Source: Pyrus communis (Eukaryota; Streptophyta; Magnoliopsida; Rosales; Rosaceae). From it: a stretch of DNA of 64,000 bases. Position numbers and translations under genes: made by a program. The first letter of the stretch is position 1; the number at the start of each line of letters is the position of its first letter. The notes below the pieces were generated by a model. It did no database searches, was not told where the DNA came from, and saw only the letters and a list, made by a program, of their open reading frames with translations. The stretch is from the NCBI RefSeq assembly GCF_963583255.1, contig NC_084819.1:10786471-10850470 (forward strand), read 5' to 3'. Of the stretch, positions 61,293 to 64,000 are shown piece after piece.

Positions 61293-62765
61293 TTATAAGA
61301 CTTTGACCACATCAAAAGTAGGATAAAAACACTTAAATACTTGCAAGAGTACAAGGTAGTCGTAGTATAACAACTCTAGCAAAGTCGTTTTCCACAAGGA
61401 TTGAATGAATAATTTATGTAAAATCAAATCTTAGTTAATTATTTAAAACAAAGTTTGAGAAAATGTTGATTTTGTGATTTAAATTAATAAAAATAAATTT
61501 AATGGAAATAATTAAATAAATCGGCAAAATAAAATAAAGTTAAAAAAAAAAACGATTATTGAAAATTGAATTGTAAAAGCACTAGGATTCTGCCTTCACC
61601 TTAATACAATTCTTCCAATTACTTATGAATTACACATGCATATTTTGAAGGTTAGGTCTTTTTTCCTAAGTATGCCTACTTGGACCCCAACATAGAGCGT
61701 ATATCAAATATGCAACCCATTTGTGTTATTCAGATCAAATCTAAACATGCAAGACTCATTAAACTTTGTGAAACCTTTTGAAAAACCGTGCAACCCTTAA
61801 GACATGGTATTTATCCTAAGTGAACTTGCGCATATTAACCACAAGAGACCTTCGTCAATTTCAGGGACCGACCTCCGACCAAAATTGCATCAAATTACTT
61901 TTCTAAATATCCTAATGGTGATCAAGCATTAAGACAAATACATAGTTTAAACTGGTGATTGATAATTCAAAACCTGCATGCATAATAGCATAAGCAAATT
62001 GAAAAGAAACTACATATTCTTGCTATGACTTGTGGTCTCACGCTAGCAAAAAGAAATTAGTTACGAACGATCATAAAACGACATATTATTCAAAACAAGG
62101 ATAGAAAATACCCTGTAAATAATCTTGAATCATCAAAAGCTCTCTAAGCCGAATTCTCTAAAGTAATGCATTCTTCTCTTCTCTCCCTCTTTAACACTAA
62201 TGGCTAAAAAAACCTTATTTATACTAGTAAACAATTAAGATCCTTACTAGAAAAGGTCTTCTAAAAACTAGGAAACATAATAGAATAAGATAACTAAGAA
62301 ACAATTCATATTCTAACTTTGGGAAATCTATCCAGCCACAAAGAACATCACGTTTCAAGATCTTCAGGACTCCAAAAAAGGCCCAAAATGACTAGAAATA
62401 AATCTTGAGATGTCCTGATCATAATTGCAGAAGGCCTCGAACCCAAAAGTCATCATCTTGGATGCTGAAAAGCCCAAATAAGCTTAAAACGTCACTTTGA
62501 CCGCACTGCGCACTGCTTCTTTATTTCATCGCCAGAAAATAACCGTTTGGTAGAAAAAGCCAAAATTTTGACATGAACAATTGGACACACAAACATCCTC
62601 CAATTTGAATCACTTCAAAATTCATCCGTTTCATCACATTTTGCTCTAGAGGAAGTCGAATGTCCTATATTGAAAATATAAAGCAAAGTATCAAAATTCT
62701 ACCAAAATAATTACCAAAACATACTAAGAATAGGGTAAAATATATAATATGAAATTGACTCATCA
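61293..62765. mobile_element. Probable solo LTR inserted upstream of the TNP2 relic
   Basis: A 1473-bp segment flanked by a perfect 5-bp repeat attac (61288-61292 and 62766-62770). The right end reads TTGACTCATCA; on the minus strand it starts TGATGAGTCAATTTC. The other end (TTATAAGAC) lacks the expected TG, so that terminus may have mutated. No coding capacity. Confidence 0.55.
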
Positions 62766-62825
62766 ATTACAACAACTTCAACTATTGTCTTGTCACCTTA
62801 TGCTTCCAATAAAGGCCCTATCCCA

Positions 62826-63065
62826 TTTAGGAATGTACAGTTATGTCTCGTAATTTACGGTTCCATTGGAATAAATTTTGACGTGGGCAAATTTCGGCAA
62901 CATCTCCTTACAGTTCTTCAAGTCCACGTCGTAGATATATAATATCTACCATGCACTCGAAGAACGTCATGGAATGTTACCAAAAATCCCATTATCGAAA
63001 CCTAATCCATGAACCGTAAACTATGACACATAACTATGCATTCCCAAACTGTCCAAAAAATGGGA
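62826..63065. repeat. Imperfect foldback of about 240 bp
   Basis: Arms of about 110 bp pair with mismatches. The left arm runs from 'cccatttaggaatgtacagt' through 'taatttacggttc' to 'agttcttcaagtcca'; the right arm is its diverged complement ('tggtagat' side to 'gaaccgtaaac' and 'cattcccaaactg'). The centre is gatatataatatc at about 62934-62946. It could be a MITE or an inverted duplication; no duplication at its ends was identified. Confidence 0.75.
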
Positions 63066-63559
63066 CAATTTAAGAATTAATTGGATTGCAGTCATGCTTT
63101 CGCATCCATGAACAAAATCTAACTAATTCTCAAATGGGAGGGTAAGCTTTTCTTGAAAAAAAAGTGTATGAAGTTAAGTAGTATTAACTTTGTACAACAC
63201 AAAACAATTTTGTATGCGATGTACAAAAATATTTGCATACAAATAAATTAAATCACAATAATTACTAAAACTAAATAAAATAGATAAAATTAATAAAGAT
63301 TGATTTAGCGAAAAAAATACTACAAATTCGTTCTTCAATGATATTCGCATACAAAAATCTTGCACAAAACAAATTTAATTGTTTTAATTTGAATTCTCAA
63401 TTCAAAGTTACATATACAAAATCAAACCACTTACAGGATTGGGATAGATCGATTTAAGAGCAAGGGAAGGATTGGAGAAGGTTTTCAAAAGAGATGAGGG
63501 AGGGAGATAGCTGCTACAATTTGGTTTGCAATTTCTGCCTCCCAGATGCTTTGTTATCT

Positions 63560-64000
63560 AGAAATACTCATTGACTTTGTGCGACGAAGGTCAAGTCGCG
63601 CAAAGTGATACAATGTCGCTTATATTGTTTGGCACGAAACATTACTGCATTTTTTTTCTAGAAAATTGGGCAACGGATCAACCGCATCTCACAAAGGGTC
63701 TTTGTGCAATGAAGAACTATAACGTTGCACAAAAATCCTTTGCGCAACACATTTGGTCCATCGCTTAATTTTCTGGCGCCAAACCAGTATTTTACCGACT
63801 TTTTTTAGAAAATTGCGAGACGCATCAACCGTGTTGCACAAATACCCTTTACACAATAGAGAACTCTAATGTTGCGTAAAACTTTGCACAACGCATTTGG
63901 TCTATTGCCTAATTTTCTAGCGCCAAACTAGGATTTTACTGCCTTTTTTCCAAACATTATATGATGAATGTGTACCTTCATCGCGCTACAACATTTTGCT
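63560..64000. repeat. CACTA subterminal repeat region, cut by the window end
   Basis: Repeats around gcgcaaagtgat, cgttgcacaaaaatcctttg and cgcaacgcatttggtc, including a unit of about 130 bp present twice (63740-63770 and 63890-63920 share the 'catttggtc(c/t)at' to 'ttttctggcgccaaac' stretch). They resemble those at 53255-53460. Confidence 0.75.

Larger units (their letters stand above)
53222..64000 (-). mobile_element. CACTA (En/Spm) transposon region, open at the window end
   Basis: A CACTACTATAATTAAC terminus at 53222 is followed by subterminal repeats built on gcgcaaa/ttgcgca up to about 53460. The minus strand carries relics of a Transposase_24-type gene (53640-56880) and of a TNP2-type transposase (57908-61240), the two genes typical of plant CACTA elements. 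The same subterminal motifs return at 57340-57535 and from 63560 to the window end. The other terminus is beyond the window. Whether this is one element or two adjoining ones is unclear. Confidence 0.8.

Overview
The window is nuclear DNA of a flowering plant: AT-rich, with intron-bearing genes using short GT-AG (and two GC-AG) introns, set in nested retrotransposons and DNA transposons. Four copies of Cassandra, a TRIM element whose LTR carries a 5S-rRNA-like promoter, plus RTE-type LINE tails ending in (TTG)n, fit a rosid. Rosaceae (Malus/Pyrus type) is my best guess, but that is inference from repeat families I recognise, not from a search.

Four host genes are supported. (1) 9246-12845 (+): membrane-anchored RING-CH (C4HC3) E3 ubiquitin ligase, 8 exons, 509 aa. 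(2) 13460-17968 (-): WD40 protein of the DMWD/WDR20/CreC family, 11 exons, 545 aa, convergent with gene 1. (3) 30504-31229 (+): single-exon fasciclin-like arabinogalactan protein (FLA11/12 type), 241 aa. (4) 33563-37322 (-): ER TPR/DnaJ co-chaperone of the P58IPK/DNAJC3 family, 9 exons, about 497 aa. All exon joins were worked out by hand from splice signals and reading-frame phase. A papain-like protease relic (37841-38023) is a fifth, dead, host-gene trace.

The rest is mobile DNA. 1-4304: two related Ty3/gypsy LTRs head-to-head around a 34-bp tandem repeat. 5501-5723: a Mutator-like MITE. 18476-24916: a decayed Ty1/copia element (minus strand, TSD gaaag) that landed about 0.5 kb upstream of the WD40 gene and holds a solo Cassandra LTR. 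24994-25155 and 25832-25977: MITEs. 26065-26530: Cassandra. About 26690-29400: an old gypsy LTR split by a long-TIR element. 31612-33115: two RTE LINE remnants. 38218-53095: a complete but dead 14.9-kb chromovirus-like gypsy element (minus, TSD attac) that holds a copia solo LTR, a second solo LTR and a Cassandra copy, each with its own 5-bp TSD. 53222 to the window end: a minus-strand CACTA (En/Spm) transposon region with decayed TNP2-type and Transposase_24-type genes, itself interrupted by further insertions.

The four genes do not form a pathway, although two act in protein quality control (ubiquitin ligase; ER co-chaperone) and the WD40 family elsewhere activates deubiquitinases. I found no wholly new system. 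The most useful observations are the nested-insertion chronology, two GC-AG introns in neighbouring genes, the copia LTR upstream of and co-oriented with the WD40 gene, CACTA subterminal repeats recurring between the two transposase genes, and a 240-bp foldback at 62.8-63.1 kb.
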